DNA from: Clostridium sp. DL-VIII
GTDB taxonomy: Bacteria; Bacillota; Clostridia; Clostridiales; Clostridiaceae
Reading direction: 5' to 3'
DNA length: 64,000 bases
NCBI RefSeq assembly: GCF_000230835.1
Contig: NZ_CM001240.1
Location: forward strand, 3,607,779 to 3,671,778
In this document: one piece after another, positions 8,087 through 17,060 of the stretch
Numbering within the stretch: position 1 is the first letter of the stretch
Layout: the number at the start of each line of letters is the position of its first letter
Position numbers and translations under genes: made by a program
Notes under the pieces: generated by a model
The model's input: the letters and a program-made list of their open reading frames with translations, nothing else
Databases searched by the model: none
What the model was told of the DNA's origin: nothing

Positions 8087-9040
8087 ATGAAGGACAGATT
8101 TTCAAATGAATTCATAGATGCACTTGAAAAAGAAGATATAAAAGCTTTAAGGGGGATTCCAAAGGCTGATTTACATAATCATTTTGCACTTGGTGGAAAT
8201 CGAGAATACATTAGAGAAGTTACAGAAATAGAAATACCATATTATAAAGGTATATTGAAATCTATGGATGATATGCATAAATGGAATAGCATATATTTAG
8301 GTGAGAGATTCAATAATAGGGAGATGAGAAAGCTACAAATTGATGCTACGTTTGTACAAGCTAATTTAGATGGAATTAAAATACTTGAAATCGGAGAAGA
8401 TGTCTGGGGATTAGGAGAGTTTTTTAATAATGATATTGAAGAGCTTATTAATACTTTTTCGGAATCAAATAAGAGATTTGCACCAGAAACAGAGTTAAGA
8501 CTACAAATAGGTCTTTCTAGACATTGTTCCATTGATTATTTATTAGATTGTTTAGAAAATTTTTGGGGAAGAAAAGAATTTTATTCAATTGATTTATATG
8601 GAGATGAATTAGCACAACCAATAGAAAATTTTGAACCTATATATATAAAGGCTAAGGATAATGGACTAAGATTAAAGGCACATATTGGTGAGTGGGGAAA
8701 TGCTGATGATATAAAAAAAGGTGTTGAAATATTAGGGCTTGATGAAATTCAACATGGAATTTCGGCTGTGGAATCAGGTAAAGTTATACAGTATTTAATA
8801 GATAATAAAATAAGATTAAATATAACGCCTACAAGTAATGAGAAACTAGGTCGTGTAATATCTATATGTGAGCATCCAATTAAAGAATTATATAGAGCAG
8901 GAGTAGATGTAACTATTAATTCTGATGATATATTAATTTTTGATAGTGATGTTTCAAAGGAATATCTAAGATTATATAAAAACCATGTATTGTTAGCAGA
9001 AGAGCTTGACAGCATACGGGTAAATGGGTTAAGTAAGTGA
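8087..9040 (+). CDS. Adenosine deaminase-family amidohydrolase
   Basis: 317 residues. The metal site HxH is in PKADLHNHFALGG (H30, H32). Later landmarks are the AHIGEW histidine and glutamate, QHGIS, the T-P-T-S-N segment NITPTSNEKLG, and NSDDILIF carrying the paired aspartates. All are hallmarks of the adenosine/AMP deaminase family, which hydrolyses the 6-amino group of purine nucleosides. Slightly short for Add (about 330-350), so the exact substrate (adenosine, adenine or a modified purine) is open. All catalytic residues seem present. Confidence 0.8.
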   Translation: MKDRFSNEFIDALEKEDIKALRGIPKADLHNHFALGGNREYIREVTEIEIPYYKGILKSMDDMHKWNSIYLGERFNNREMRKLQIDATFVQANLDGIKILEIGEDVWGLGEFFNNDIEELINTFSESNKRFAPETELRLQIGLSRHCSIDYLLDCLENFWGRKEFYSIDLYGDELAQPIENFEPIYIKAKDNGLRLKAHIGEWGNADDIKKGVEILGLDEIQHGISAVESGKVIQYLIDNKIRLNITPTSNEKLGRVISICEHPIKELYRAGVDVTINSDDILIFDSDVSKEYLRLYKNHVLLAEELDSIRVNGLSK

Positions 9041-9169
9041 GAACTAAGGAACAGTCTTAAATTTCCATATGTACCTGAATGATAAATTCCAATTGAGTGG
9101 AGATTAAATTGATAATTATTGATATATGAGAGGAATAAAATTATGCCGTATAAATAAGGAGGAGTAGCT

Positions 9170-9781
9170 ATGAGTATTAGTGGAATTATGATAAGTATCT
9201 CTTTGTTAGCGGTCACAGTTCTTATTGTAGAATTCATAAAGAAAAAGTTCACAATAAAGAAAGTATGTAAAAGTATCATTATTATCTTGCTATTAATAGG
9301 TTGTACTGTATTGGGTGCTTATAAATATTTACAGAGGTCAAGTAGTTTTATGTTTACCAAAACAACATCCCTTAGCCACGAGAACATAGATGGTATTTCA
9401 ATGTATGAGAGTATTGATAGTAAGGAATTTGTACAAAAGTATGGTACAAACCTTAAAAGAATTGATAATGCTTTATTTGACTACTATAAACTAAGTGATG
9501 GTTTAGAAATTGCTACAAATAAGCAGAGACAAATTATTAGAGTTGTTATTAATAGTGATGTCAAAAGTAATATAAAGACAATTAAAGGTATCGGGTTAGG
9601 CAGTTCAGTTGATGATGTAATTAATGCTTATGGGACTAACTATTATAAAAGAACTGAGGAACAAATGCCTTGGTCGCCAGTAATTGGATATGTAGACTAT
9701 GAAAGAAATGTAACAATTGAATTTTGGAATGTGGAAAATAGAGTAGTAGAAATAAGATATGATATTACTTCCATGGAATAA
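9170..9781 (+). CDS. Membrane-anchored protein of unknown function, 203 aa
   Basis: Two hydrophobic segments near the N-terminus (about 5-23 and 35-55) are separated by a basic loop KKKFTIKKVCK. A soluble ~145-residue domain follows, with a repeated strand-turn pattern GIGLGSSVDDVINAYG and a late YVDYERNVTIEFW. The segment GxxLGSSxxDVxxxYG recalls small lipoproteins and exported proteins whose domain flags a periodicity of beta-strands, but I cannot name a family. Strong AAGGAGGAG site. Monocistronic. Confidence 0.6.
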   Translation: MSISGIMISISLLAVTVLIVEFIKKKFTIKKVCKSIIIILLLIGCTVLGAYKYLQRSSSFMFTKTTSLSHENIDGISMYESIDSKEFVQKYGTNLKRIDNALFDYYKLSDGLEIATNKQRQIIRVVINSDVKSNIKTIKGIGLGSSVDDVINAYGTNYYKRTEEQMPWSPVIGYVDYERNVTIEFWNVENRVVEIRYDITSME

Positions 9782-9874
9782 TGGAAACCATTTCTATAAA
9801 GATAAAATTTGAAGCTGCTACGTCACTATAATTAACTACGAAGTAAAATCATTTATATAATCTGGAGGTTAATA

Positions 9875-10270
9875 ATGAATAGTAAAATAGAATTTGATTC
9901 AGAATTTTGTAATGTAAAATACATTGAGAAGGAGAATATAGTATTTCTAACTTGGAAGAAATTCTGCTGCTTAGATGATTATAGAAAACCAACACTGTTT
10001 GCGTTAGATCTAATGAAACAATATCCTAATAGCAATTTTGTGGTTGATGCAAGAAGTGGATTTGAAGATGATAAAGCAGATGTTGAATGGGGATTTTCTT
10101 TTTTACTTCCAGGAATTGCAAAAACGGATTGTAAATATGTTGTGTTTATAATGAATGAAGTTAAAGAAATAGAAGAAGAAATGGATATGTGGACGAAAGA
10201 ATTTGAGAAGTATTTTGTTGTGAAAAAAGTAGAAAATTATTCAGAAGCAGTTGAATTTATACTAAGGTAA
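9875..10270 (+). CDS. Hypothetical protein, possible STAS/SpoIIAA-like fold
   Basis: 131 residues, soluble. Alternating strands and helices (NVKYIEKENIVFLTWKKF, then FVVDARSGFEDDKADVEWG, then KYVVFIMNEV) are compatible with a SpoIIAA/SEC14-like fold, but the match is structural impression only. GGAGG lies seven bases before the ATG. It is one of a row of small single genes with no functional partners nearby. Confidence 0.55.
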   Translation: MNSKIEFDSEFCNVKYIEKENIVFLTWKKFCCLDDYRKPTLFALDLMKQYPNSNFVVDARSGFEDDKADVEWGFSFLLPGIAKTDCKYVVFIMNEVKEIEEEMDMWTKEFEKYFVVKKVENYSEAVEFILR

Positions 10271-10365
10271 TGTATATACAAAGGTTAGTCATATTTTTTA
10301 ATTAACGTAATAGTAAATTATGCGAAGAAATTATTAACGGAAATAAGTATTGTGAGGAATAGTAT

Positions 10366-10695
10366 ATGAAAAAAACATTAGGGGCTTTTATATTTGGATT
10401 TGGATATACACTTACTGAACCATGGGGGGAACAAAAAACAAAAAGTGTTAGTTGGATTTCATATCCTCACTTCTATAAAAAGGGAAATATAATTGTTCAG
10501 TATATTGGAAAGAATGAGCAAATCATTTCTAATTTAAAGACTATTTTGGGAGAACAGTTTGCAGGAATTAAAGAATGTAGTGATATAAATTCATCAGAGC
10601 AAGATATTAGAGAAATTGCATTTAATCAATTAGATTCAGAAACCCAAAAGAAAGTAAATAGGCTACGGGCTTGTAGATTAGATAAAAATAGTTAA
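10366..10695 (+). CDS. Hypothetical protein, 109 aa
   Basis: A small basic protein beginning MKKTLGAFIFGFGYTLTEPW. The start is hydrophobic but short, so neither a clean signal peptide nor a clear membrane helix. The middle is beta-rich and the C-terminal half helical. The ribosome site is GTGAGGA. A strong bidirectional terminator follows. I do not recognise the family. Confidence 0.5.
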   Translation: MKKTLGAFIFGFGYTLTEPWGEQKTKSVSWISYPHFYKKGNIIVQYIGKNEQIISNLKTILGEQFAGIKECSDINSSEQDIREIAFNQLDSETQKKVNRLRACRLDKNS

Positions 10696-10785
10696 TGCAT
10701 AACATTCTTAAAGTAAGCATTATAGGTGGACAATTCTATCTATAATTTTTTAGACTATATTTCAATATTATATTAAAACACAGCC

Positions 10786-10836
10786 AAAAAATAAAGTCTT
10801 ATCCAATTTTGATTTTGGATAAGACTTTATTTTTCT
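10786..10836. terminator. Bidirectional terminator
   Basis: A long stem AAATAAAGTCTTATCCAA / TTGGATAAGACTTTATTT with a short loop, flanked by A-run and T-run. It separates the rightward hypothetical gene from the leftward DUF2922 gene. Confidence 0.9.
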
Positions 10837-10845
10837 AACTCAATA

Positions 10846-11064
10846 TTAAGCTACTTCATATTTAGTAACTTCTCTTTGAGTCAATTGAGCACCTGATTTT
10901 TTAACTAAATCTCCAGAATTAGTTAGAAAGATATTCTTACTTATGATTGTGTCCATAAGTGTATTTACTTCGTCTTTAGTAAGAGTGGATTTAACACCAG
11001 AAATACTTAACGTACTCTTTTCACCAGCTTCAGTTAAAAAAGTCATAGATAAAGTATATTCCAT
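10846..11064 (-). CDS. DUF2922-family small protein
   Basis: 72 residues: MEYTLSMTFLTEAGEKSTLS opens the protein, followed by a TLTKDEVNTLMDTIISKNIF helix and a final strand. This is the usual layout of the DUF2922 family in Firmicutes (function unknown), which is often encoded beside DUF1659 and YvrJ proteins. A perfect AAGGAGG site precedes the ATG. It lies 129 bases downstream of the DUF1659 gene on the same strand; the gap is filled by a hairpin repeat. Confidence 0.8.
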   Translation of the reverse strand: MEYTLSMTFLTEAGEKSTLSISGVKSTLTKDEVNTLMDTIISKNIFLTNSGDLVKKSGAQLTQREVTKYEVA

Positions 11065-11102
11065 TTAATTTACCTCCTTTCATTCAGTTTAGAGTTAAGG
11101 AA

Positions 11103-11196
11103 ACTCCTATTCCTACCGTTGTAGGAGTACTCACAGAGTAAGCGATCATTATCAAATCATAGATTTGGACTCTCACTTATCTCACTTATCTGCTTA
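11103..11196. repeat. Hairpin repeat B, copy 1
   Basis: A variable hairpin (ACTCCTA/TAGGAGT) is followed by the constant part ACTCACAGAGTAAGCGATCA, a CAAATC/GATTTG mini-hairpin and a TCTGCTTAA end. The constant part recurs at 26795-26873, and the GATTTGGACTCTCACTTA tail recurs at 47073-47145. Here it lies between two operon-like genes and its end overlaps the DUF1659 stop codon. Confidence 0.75.
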
Positions 11197-11418
11197 AGCA
11201 TTAATTAAAGTAGAAGATTCAGTTATGAAGAAATCTCTAGTGTTAGCATCCAAAACTAATTTGATAGCTTCAGCAACTTCATAGACATTTTGAGCATCAG
11301 CATCAATTCTTACACTTGAAAAAGTCTTTTTGGCATAAATTGGATCGCCGGCCTTATCAACATCTTTTTGCACTTCAATACTAAGTGAAGCAGAGTTAAG
11401 AACTTTAGTTACAGGCAT
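11194..11418 (-). CDS. DUF1659-family small protein
   Basis: 74 residues of predicted beta-strand and helix: MPVTKVLNSASLSIEVQKDV, then AGDPIYAKKTFSSV and a helical VYEVAEAIKLVLD. This is the DUF1659 pattern, a small Firmicutes family of unknown function frequently paired with DUF2922. The AAGGAGG site is perfect. A CATATATCC box 33 bases upstream is shared with the two yvrJ copies, suggesting common control. A truncated paralogue is at 6091-6195. Confidence 0.8.
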   Translation of the reverse strand: MPVTKVLNSASLSIEVQKDVDKAGDPIYAKKTFSSVRIDADAQNVYEVAEAIKLVLDANTRDFFITESSTLINA

Positions 11419-11450
11419 GGTTTTTACCTCCTTTATTTTGTTTTCATAGA

Positions 11451-11459
11451 GGATATATG
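11451..11459 (-). promoter_or_regulatory. CATATATCC box ahead of the DUF1659 gene
   Basis: CATATATCC on the minus strand, 32 bases between box and start codon. The same nine bases precede both yvrJ copies (18326-18334 and 22654-22662). It may be a -10-like element of an alternative sigma factor or a repressor site. Inference from co-occurrence only. Confidence 0.45.
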
Positions 11460-11694
11460 TACAGAATTGAAAGATTGCCTATTTTCATAAAAAATATAAT
11501 AAAAAAGAAAGTAAGTAGTATATAATCTATTTAGCATGTAGAAAGAGAGTATTCAATTATCTAAAATAATGTTAATATTTAGATGTATTTTCTAACGGAA
11601 GACTTTGTAAAACGCGTAGAAGCTGAAAAATGTTCTATAAACTATTTAAATAAAATAAATAGTTAGTAGATTTTAAAGAAAGAAGGTACTTAAA

Positions 11695-12241
11695 ATGGAA
11701 GCAATAACAATGATAAAGGAAAGAAGAAGCGTAAGAAAATTAAAAATGAAAAGTAGATAGAGAAACTATGAAAGAAATAGTTGATATAGCCAAATGGGCT
11801 CCATCATGGGTAAACTATCAAATAGCTAGATATACATTAGTTGATGATGAAGCAATAATTAAAGAGCTTGCAAATGAGGGCGTTAATGGATTTGTTTATA
11901 ATATAGATACTTTAAAAAATGCAAAAGGTGTTGCAGTGTTAAGTTTTGTTCAAGGGAAAAGCGGTAAGATAAATGAGGCATATGTAACATCAAAAGCTAA
12001 TGTTTGGGAAGTATTTGATGCAGGTATTGCATGTCAAACATTCTGTTTAGCAGCACATGCAAAAGGTGTTGGTACATGTATAATGGGAGTTATAGATGAA
12101 AAATCAATATCAAAAATAGTAAATTTACCAGAAGAAGAAACAGTAGCTGCACTTATAGTTTATGGTTATGAAGATGGAGAACATGCATCGCAAACTCTAA
12201 GAAAAGATACTGAAGAAATAATGCGTTTTGTAGATAGATAA
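11695..12241 (+). pseudogene. Nitroreductase-family protein, frameshifted
   Basis: Translation from ATG 11695 (site AGAAGG) gives MEAITMIKERRSVRKLK, the FMN-binding start of nitroreductases, and then hits TAG at about 11758. The rest continues in another frame from 11768: MKEIVDIAKWAPSWVNYQIA, with the usual catalytic-domain end GVGTCIMGVIDE...VAALIVYGY. Adding one A to each of two A-runs (near 11745-11753) restores KNEKVDRETM and a full ~180-residue protein. Either a real -2 frameshift or a homopolymer sequencing error. Confidence 0.8.
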
Positions 12242-12456
12242 AATTAAATTATAACAAAGAATGGCCTTTGGTATATAAACTGGCCTGGAACAGCTGCAGG
12301 CTAAAAACTACTATAGATTAATATAGTGTTATTGAAGAACAATATTCCCATTATATATGAAACTATTATAAATGTTGTTATAATATAAATAACAAAAATT
12401 ATTTGTATAACATACTAATAAATAGTAATTTCTCGAGATGTAGAGAGGGGATAAAA

Positions 12457-13569
12457 ATGAGTACATACAATGTAAATTTGAAAAAGATTGTAGATGATTC
12501 TTATGAAATTGAAATCGGCTTTTACTTGATGGATAAGTTAGTAGAAGATTTAAAAAATGATTTACTAAAAGGAATTTCAAAGTTTGCAGTAATAACAGAT
12601 AGTAATGTAAAGAATCTATATGCAGAAACAATTGTTAAAAAATTAATTGAAGCTGGCTATCAGACAGATATTTTTGTATTTCCAGCTGGCGAAATAAACA
12701 AAACAAGAAAAACGAAAGAATACATAGAAGATGCTATGCTTGAAAAAGGATATAGAAGAGATTGTTGCATAATAGCTGTAGGTGGTGGAGTTGTGACAGA
12801 TTTAGCTGGTTTTGTAGCGGGTACATTTGGTAGAGGTATTCCATTCATTAACTATGCTACAACATTGCTGGCAGCTGCAGATGCTTCTGTAGGAGGAAAA
12901 ACTGCAGTGGATACACCTCTTGCAACTAATTTAATAGGTATTTTTAATCAGCCTAAAAAAGTGTACTTAGATATTGCAACCTGGGAGACTCTTCCCAAAA
13001 GGCAAATATCCAGCGGTCTTGCTGAAACAATAAAGCATGCATGCATGGCTAGTAGAAGTTTCTTTGATTTTTTAAATGAGAACATGGATGAGATATTAAA
13101 TATTGAGAAAAAATCATGTGAATATATAGCAGAGGAAAACTGTAAAATTAAAGATGGAATTGTGGTGAGAGATGAAAAAGAAGCTGGTCTTAGAGAAGTG
13201 CTTAATTTAGGGCATACTGTTGGAAGAGCCATAGAAACTGTTAGCGGGTATAGATTGCTACATGGAGAAGCATTATCTATTGGATTAGTAGCTGAAGTGA
13301 AAATGTCAAATGAATTAGGTTATATGACAGAACGAGAAACAAAAGAAGTAATAGATCTTCTCAAAAAGGCAAAATTACCAATCGATATACCTGATTATAT
13401 TGATAGGGAGGAATTGGTTAAGAAATTATATACAGATAAAAAAGTTAAGAATGGAAAACTACGATTTGTTATACAAAATGGAATTGGTAACGTTGTGGAA
13501 TTTAGTGAAGGTGTCTTTTCTACAACAATTGAAGAAAGTATTGCAAGGGAGATCATTATAGACATGTAA
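12457..13569 (+). CDS. 3-dehydroquinate synthase-like protein (AroB family)
   Basis: 370 residues. NAD-binding GGGVVTDLAGFVAGTFGRG, the DASVGGKTAVD loop, and metal ligands in GLAETIKHA (Glu), LNLGHTVGRAIE (His) and LLHGEAL (His) place it in the sugar-phosphate cyclase family. Dehydroquinate synthase makes the shikimate ring from DAHP. It stands alone, not with aroA/C/E/K, so it may be a second copy or a related cyclase such as 2-deoxy-scyllo-inosose synthase. I cannot separate these by eye. Start 12457 chosen for GAGAGGGG; the frame upstream to 12403 lacks a site. Confidence 0.8.
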   Translation: MSTYNVNLKKIVDDSYEIEIGFYLMDKLVEDLKNDLLKGISKFAVITDSNVKNLYAETIVKKLIEAGYQTDIFVFPAGEINKTRKTKEYIEDAMLEKGYRRDCCIIAVGGGVVTDLAGFVAGTFGRGIPFINYATTLLAAADASVGGKTAVDTPLATNLIGIFNQPKKVYLDIATWETLPKRQISSGLAETIKHACMASRSFFDFLNENMDEILNIEKKSCEYIAEENCKIKDGIVVRDEKEAGLREVLNLGHTVGRAIETVSGYRLLHGEALSIGLVAEVKMSNELGYMTERETKEVIDLLKKAKLPIDIPDYIDREELVKKLYTDKKVKNGKLRFVIQNGIGNVVEFSEGVFSTTIEESIAREIIIDM

Positions 13570-13608
13570 ATTTCAATTTGTAGAGTTGGTTATAAGCATT
13601 AATATACG

Positions 13609-13646
13609 TAAAAATTTAATAGTAAATTAGAATATCGCACTATTCA
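13609..13646. repeat. Repeat C, copy 1
   Basis: 38 bases identical to 25240-25277, including TAGAATATCGCACTATTCA. At the second copy the segment forms half of a terminator; here the matching arm is degraded, so the hairpin is weak. It sits between the AroB-like gene and an acetyltransferase. Confidence 0.75.
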
Positions 13647-13691
13647 GAAAAAGAATAGATTTGCTTTGATAAAAAGAAATAAGGCATTATA

Positions 13692-14273
13692 ATGAATACA
13701 AGTGTTACAATACGTATGGCAGCTAAAGAAGATGCAAAAGAAATATTGGAAGTTTATGCACCCTATGTAAAGGATACTGCAATAACTTTTGAATATGATG
13801 TTCCAACTGTTGAAGAATTTGGTGATAGGATTAATAATACACTAAAAAAATATCCATATATTGTAGCAATAGATAGCAATCAGATTATTGGCTATGCATA
13901 TGTTTCACCATTTAAGGGGAGAGCTGCATATGATTGGGCTGTTGAAACTACTGTATATGTAAGACAGAATTGTCAAGGTAAAGGTGTAGGCAAAAAATTG
14001 TATTTAGCCTTGGAAGAAATATTAAAGAAGCAAAATATTCTTAATATGAATGCGTGTATAGCTTATACATCTATTGAGGATATAAATCTCACCAATGACA
14101 GTAAATATTTTCATGAGCATTTAGGATATAATAAAGTTGCACATTTTTCAAAATGTGGATATAAGTTTCAAAAATGGTATGATATGATTTGGATGAAGAA
14201 AATAATCGGAGAGCATTCTGCAAATCCAAAGCCAGTTATTTCAATATCAGAATTGCACGAATTACAATTATAA
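13692..14273 (+). CDS. GNAT acetyltransferase, phosphinothricin acetyltransferase-like
   Basis: 193 residues beginning VTIRMAAKEDAKEILEVYAP, with ITFEYDVPTVEEF, then AYVSPFKGRAAYDWAVETTVYV and the acetyl-CoA loop QGKGVGKKLY. This order matches the Pat/Bar branch of GNATs, which acetylate phosphinothricin or related amino-acid analogues. The ending KCGYKFQKWYDMIWMKK also fits. The actual substrate is uncertain, as many of these acetylate methionine sulfone or similar. The ribosome site AAGG is moderate. Confidence 0.8.
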   Translation: MNTSVTIRMAAKEDAKEILEVYAPYVKDTAITFEYDVPTVEEFGDRINNTLKKYPYIVAIDSNQIIGYAYVSPFKGRAAYDWAVETTVYVRQNCQGKGVGKKLYLALEEILKKQNILNMNACIAYTSIEDINLTNDSKYFHEHLGYNKVAHFSKCGYKFQKWYDMIWMKKIIGEHSANPKPVISISELHELQL

Positions 14274-14431
14274 ATTTCGGATTGGCATATGTATCTTGGT
14301 TTTAGCATTGAAACATCGGGATACAGCCCAAATGCCAAAGCTAAAATATTTAAAGTTTATCATATTATTTTGTTTCTTATGTTACTTAAGAAATTGGAAA
14401 ATCATATTATAATATTGGCTTAAATGCATTA

Positions 14432-14794
14432 ATGTTAATTAAAGTGAAATTATTAAGCCAACTATATAATGTGAGTTATGACTATCTTATTAGTGAAAGT
14501 AATTTTAGCGGTGATATCGCAAGCATCGAAATGATAGTTGACGAAATTGACTGGACTAGTGCCTGGAGTAAAAAATACCCGATTTTAGCATCCTATCAAG
14601 GTGTGCAAGGAATGAATACTTATTGTGAAAAGTTATCGAAGTTATATGATGACTGCAAAAATGAATTTAATTTTAATGACGAGGACACTGTTTGGGTTTT
14701 AAAAGATATTCTTTATAAAAAATTAAATCAGAAAAAAATAAAACCAAGTAAAATTTTGCTGTTACAATTGATTTATTTAACAAAGAGCCGCTAA
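14432..14794 (+). pseudogene. 5'-truncated HTH regulator
   Basis: The frame opens with LIKVKLLSQLYNVSYDYLIS, which is the last helix of an Xre-type HTH domain; the first ~45 residues are missing and no remnant of them is seen upstream. The remaining ~100 residues are an intact, charged C-terminal domain (ESNFSGDIASIEMIVDEIDW...). There is no clear ribosome site, so I treat it as a remnant, though a shortened protein is possible. Confidence 0.55.
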
Positions 14795-14837
14795 CCACAT
14801 GATACATTCTCATAGGTTATCGGCTCTTTGTCTTTTT
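14782..14837. terminator. Terminator
   Basis: AAAGAGCCGCTAACC and its near-perfect complement GGTTATCGGCTCTTT enclose a 20-base loop and are followed by GTCTTTTT. Confidence 0.8.
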
Positions 14838-14899
14838 ACTGTTATCTTATGCTAATCTTCATAATTCCCATTGAGCACAAGTAAAATATAAATTTGTTT

Positions 14900-15766
14900 T
14901 TATCTCTTCCTAACAGGAATCCAAACTTCACTATAAGCGTAATCTTTTTTGTCTTTATCCATTTTAGTAAAAGAAAAAGTAGGGACATTGATTATCTCAT
15001 AATTGGAAGAGGGAAGCCATTCCGAATATATTCTTGCCATTGTTCCTTGTAATGTAGAAGGAAATGGCCCCTCGTTTGGGAATATTGCCCAAGTACAAGA
15101 TTCAACTGGTACTTTTTCTAACAGATCACTTATTTGATTTTCAGTCGTTAAAATGCCTATCAGATGAGTTAAATATCCTTCTTCTTTTAAGAAATTAGCG
15201 TCAGCCTCATAAGATGCATTGATAATTTCATAAGGCTCGATATTTTGAAGAGAATGCATTTCTTTCTTTTGTTCGTCCGTTATGCTTTGTGCTAGTTTTA
15301 TAATCTCATTAATAACCCCTTCAAATTGCATAGGGATACGTTTATTTACACCAACTAAATTAAACGCTGGTTTGTCTTCAATTCTAAATTCCATATTAAT
15401 TCCTCCTTTGATAGTTATTATGAATGAAAGTTTGGGAAACGATTTACTTATGCCTTTTTTTATTACATCTGAGGGTAAAAAACCACTCCATTTTTTAAAT
15501 GCTCTAGTAAAGCCGTCCATAGACTGATAACCATATTTCAAAGCAACATCCGTTACTTTTTCTCCATATAATAAATCTTTATTTGCTTCCGACAATTTTC
15601 TGTTCTTGATATATTCACTAAGCATCAGTCCTGAAAGATAAAAGAATATCTTTCTAAAGTGATAGTCAGAAACCCCAGCATATTCAGAAATTGTTTCAAG
15701 AGATAGATCATCATCGGTTAAATGATCTTCAATATAGTCAATTACATGATTTAATTCGTTTATCAT
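14900..15766 (-). CDS. AraC-family regulator with GyrI-like effector domain
   Basis: About 288 residues. Two AraC helix-turn-helices fill residues 1-105 (LSLETISEYAGVSDYHFRKI and VTDVALKYGYQSMDGFTRAF). Residues ~125-288 are an SRPBCC/GyrI-like small-molecule binding domain (EFRIEDKPAFNLVGVNKRIP, later SNYEIINVPTFSFTKMDKD and EVWIPV). This layout is typical of Rob/BltR-type activators responding to drugs or peptides. I start at MINEL because GGAGG lies six bases upstream; six earlier codons include that site itself. Confidence 0.9.
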   Translation of the reverse strand: MINELNHVIDYIEDHLTDDDLSLETISEYAGVSDYHFRKIFFYLSGLMLSEYIKNRKLSEANKDLLYGEKVTDVALKYGYQSMDGFTRAFKKWSGFLPSDVIKKGISKSFPKLSFIITIKGGINMEFRIEDKPAFNLVGVNKRIPMQFEGVINEIIKLAQSITDEQKKEMHSLQNIEPYEIINASYEADANFLKEEGYLTHLIGILTTENQISDLLEKVPVESCTWAIFPNEGPFPSTLQGTMARIYSEWLPSSNYEIINVPTFSFTKMDKDKKDYAYSEVWIPVRKR

Positions 15767-15931
15767 TGTCTTCCTCCTTTTCATATCTACATAATACCAG
15801 AGGTATTTTAACGATGCTCGACTTTTTTAACACAAAAAATATCGAATGGTTATATAATATTACTTATTTATTTTAAACTAAATTTTATGAAATTTTATCA
15901 TGAAATTTTTATTACTCTGTAAGGATATGGT

Positions 15932-16807
15932 TTACTCCCTCTTTCTATATTGCACATATTCTAAAAATCTCTTAGTTGCAAGGGAAAGTGATTTTTGATC
16001 TCTCATAGCAATACCAATGTTTCTAAAACAAGGAACTTCAAGCTCTTTTGCTATAATTTTATAAGGGATACGTTGTAAAATCAATTCAGGCAGGATACTA
16101 ATTCCAAGCCCTTTTTCTACCATGGACATAATGGCGTAGTCATCCCATGTTGTAAAATGAACTTTAGGGGAAATGTTATAGCGTTCAAATATCTCCGAAA
16201 CCTCTGCTTTTGCGCCTTTTTCCAAAAGCATAAAAGGATAATTACATAGTGCGTTAGTTGGAAAGTATTCACAATCTACAAGTGGATGATTTTCAGGTAA
16301 AACCACAAGCAGTTTATCCTGCTCCAATAAAATTGTTTCAAACTCTGGAAGTGTAGGAAGCCTAAGAAAACCAAAATCTACGCGCCCCTCTAAAATCCAG
16401 CTTTCTATTTCTGTATAATCGCCGAGTAGTAACTCATAATCAATATTAGGGTAATCCTTTTGAAATTCTCTAATGATATTAGGGAGCCAATGAGTTGCAA
16501 CGCTTGAAAATGTACCTATTCGAATAAGTCCTGATTGCAATCCGTTCAATTCTTCAACTTGCGTCTGTAACTTCTGATACTCATTACAAACATTTTTAGC
16601 AAAGGGCAATAATTTCAATCCATCTGAGGTTAGTCGTACACCAGAGCGTCCACGTTCAAGAAGTGAAACACCCCATTCCTTTTCTAAATCATTAATCATA
16701 CGACTAATACCAGACTGAGAATAGTTCAACATCTCTGCTGCCTTTGTAAAGCTCCCATATTCAACAGTCCTAATAAATGCCATATATTTTTGAATGTTCA
16801 TATCCAT
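15932..16807 (-). CDS. LysR-family transcriptional regulator
   Basis: 291 residues. The winged HTH covers residues 1-62 (SFTKAAEMLNYSQSGISRMI, then EKEWGVSLLERG). The periplasmic-binding-like co-inducer domain covers ~90-291 (LIRIGTFSSVATHWLPNII, VDFGFLRLP, KGLGISILPELIL). It is divergent from an EamA-type transporter with a 230-base shared gap, the usual arrangement for a regulator and its target. The ligand is unknown. Confidence 0.92.
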   Translation of the reverse strand: MDMNIQKYMAFIRTVEYGSFTKAAEMLNYSQSGISRMINDLEKEWGVSLLERGRSGVRLTSDGLKLLPFAKNVCNEYQKLQTQVEELNGLQSGLIRIGTFSSVATHWLPNIIREFQKDYPNIDYELLLGDYTEIESWILEGRVDFGFLRLPTLPEFETILLEQDKLLVVLPENHPLVDCEYFPTNALCNYPFMLLEKGAKAEVSEIFERYNISPKVHFTTWDDYAIMSMVEKGLGISILPELILQRIPYKIIAKELEVPCFRNIGIAMRDQKSLSLATKRFLEYVQYRKRE

Positions 16808-16991
16808 ACTATGTTTACCTCATATTCATCTGATTTTATCATCTTTCCTATGATAAATATTCGCTTTTGTCATTTATGAATTTATGATACATTATGCCTA
16901 TAGAGTTTTCAAGAGCTTTGCTAGAAGGTACTTATAATGGAATGTAACAAATAGTAGAATTAATAGTGATTAGAGGGAGGAGAGTATAGAA

Positions 16992-17060
16992 ATGAAATTA
17001 TCTAAAACACAAGCAAATATGGCTTTACGAAAGGAAAAAGATGAAACGAGCATATTTTAA
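16992..17060 (+). CDS. Short upstream ORF overlapping the EamA transporter
   Basis: A 22-codon frame starting MKLSKTQANMALRKEKDETS, preceded by a strong GGAGGAGAG site and ending 20 bases inside the transporter gene in another frame. The transporter's own site (AAAGGA) lies within this ORF. That suggests translational coupling or a leader peptide; it may also be a decayed gene start. No family recognised. Confidence 0.4.
   Translation: MKLSKTQANMALRKEKDETSIF

Noticed and set aside
9170..9301. Leftward ORF opposite the membrane-anchored protein
   Set aside because: It is a shadow of the rightward frame with no ribosome site and no family features.
12329..12456. Upstream extension of the AroB-like gene from 12403
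   Set aside because: The added 18 residues have no family match and no ribosome site.
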